From Pradoshia sp. D12 (GTDB lineage Bacteria; Bacillota; Bacilli; Bacillales; Pradoshiaceae), in contig NZ_CP044545.1 in assembly GCF_008935075.1 (NCBI RefSeq), positions 2,979,587-3,043,586 of the forward strand: a DNA stretch of 64,000 nucleotides, in the 5' to 3' direction. A program made the position numbers and the translations under genes. Below are positions 63,560-64,000 of the stretch, in pieces. Each line of letters begins with the position of its first letter. Position 1 is the stretch's first letter. The notes under the pieces were generated by a model. It worked only from the letters and a program-made list of their open reading frames with translations, did not search any database and was not told where the DNA came from.

Positions 63560-63640
63560 GCTTCGTTTCTACAATAAGGAATTCAACAAAAAAGAGCATT
63601 AATCCTCCTTGGATCAACGCCCCCATTAGCTTAATAAGGA
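63560..63640 (+). repeat. Array repeat R41, type A lacking the left core
   Basis: TTTCTACAATAAGGAATTCA, GAGCATTAATCC ... GGATCAACGCCCCC and ATTAGCTTAATAAGG. It is very close to R2 and R38 in the middle. The array continues to the window edge. Confidence 0.85.
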
Positions 63641-64000
63641 TTGGTGTTCCTTTATAAATAAATTATATTCTTCAATAAATTGTTGAGCTTCTTCTAAGAA
63701 AGGGTAATGATTACTTTTTTCAATAATCACTAATTTTGAATTCGGTATTCCTTCCTCCATTTCAATAGAGTATAACACTGGACACTGTACATCATTTCTA
63801 CCGCAAATTATTAAAGTTGGGGTTGATATAAACTCCAGCTTTTTCGTTACATCATAGACTTGTAATTCTCGGCTGAAAAAATCCATACGAATCGCAGACA
63901 TTCCTTTACTAATGTTTAGACAAAAAAGCTCGTCATATTTTTCAGGGTCGAATAAAGATAGTTTCGTTCTTTCAATTTTTAGTTCTTTTCTTTTTTCTAA
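63626..64000 (-). CDS. Alpha/beta hydrolase, C-terminal part (cut by window edge)
   Basis: The frame is open through 64000, so the gene begins outside the window; 124 residues are visible. ISTPTLIICGRNDVQCPVLYSIEMEEGIPNSKLVIIEKSNHYPFLEEAQQF holds the acid (RND) and His (SNHYPFLE) of an alpha/beta hydrolase triad. The nucleophile Ser lies beyond the edge. It overlaps the end of R41. Substrate unknown. Confidence 0.82.
   Translation of the reverse strand, partial: LEKRKELKIERTKLSLFDPEKYDELFCLNISKGMSAIRMDFFSRELQVYDVTKKLEFISTPTLIICGRNDVQCPVLYSIEMEEGIPNSKLVIIEKSNHYPFLEEAQQFIEEYNLFIKEHQSLLS

Noticed and set aside
37591-63640. CRISPR array
   Set aside because: The repeats are about 90 bp, imperfect and 200-1900 bp apart with genes between them, and no cas genes are present.
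37591-63640. Repeats as simple MITE insertions
   Set aside because: The inverted ends would allow it, but uniform orientation, near one-to-one spacing with genes and stop codons inside the repeats argue against random insertion. Kept only as an alternative.
37591-64000. Prophage or conjugative element
   Set aside because: No capsid, terminase, portal, relaxase or replication genes are visible; the contents are unrelated housekeeping-like and membrane genes.

Overview
The window looks like a low-GC, endospore-forming Bacillaceae chromosome. This rests on the sporulation genes (safA, spo0B, spoIVFA/FB, spoIIB-like, spoVID), a valine T-box leader, and gene order matching the Bacillus subtilis obg-min-mre-comC-valS-hem segment. 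No species is assigned.

Region 1 (about 1-37.4 kb) is conserved core, nearly all on the minus strand. In transcription order (right to left) it holds: the haem cluster hemA-hemX-hemC-hemD-hemB-hemL; spoVID and ysxE; T-box-controlled valS with folC; a membrane diguanylate cyclase; a decayed type IV pilus-like operon (chimeric comC, frameshifted pilM, pilN, one pilin); a spoIIB-like gene, maf and radC; mreBCD-minCD; spoIVFA-spoIVFB; rng; rplU-prp-rpmA; spo0B; obg-pheB-pheA; divergent niaR; and safA, which carries an 11-unit Gln-rich tandem repeat.

Region 2 (about 37.6 kb to the end, continuing past the window) is an AT-rich accessory island next to hemA. It is organised in an unusual way. About 40 copies of a repeat of about 90 bp, all in the same orientation, punctuate the DNA. 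Nearly every interval holds one small gene, sometimes two: DUF3784, DUF3953, PspC and other small membrane proteins, Nudix hydrolases, GNAT acetyltransferases, P-loop kinases, a phosphoesterase, a DEDDh-BRCT nuclease, a guanidine-riboswitch SMR exporter pair, XRE and DUF2089 regulators, a CPBP protease and a secreted protein. Minus-strand genes usually stop within or just next to a repeat. The full repeat has near-perfect inverted ends (TTCAACTAAC ... GTTAGTTGAA) around interchangeable hairpins that read as intrinsic terminators on the minus strand. Repeat orientation stays fixed even where the gene is on the plus strand. One whole unit is present twice. No integrase is visible in the window.

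An IS110-family element sits inside one repeat, apparently with a duplicated AC core. Its non-coding 5' region contains a segment complementary to the repeat core, as expected for a bridge-RNA target guide. The best reading is an integron-like, or at least modular, cassette array in a Firmicute, with its own site-specific IS110 parasite. The cassette mechanism is inference; the repeat layout is read directly from the sequence.
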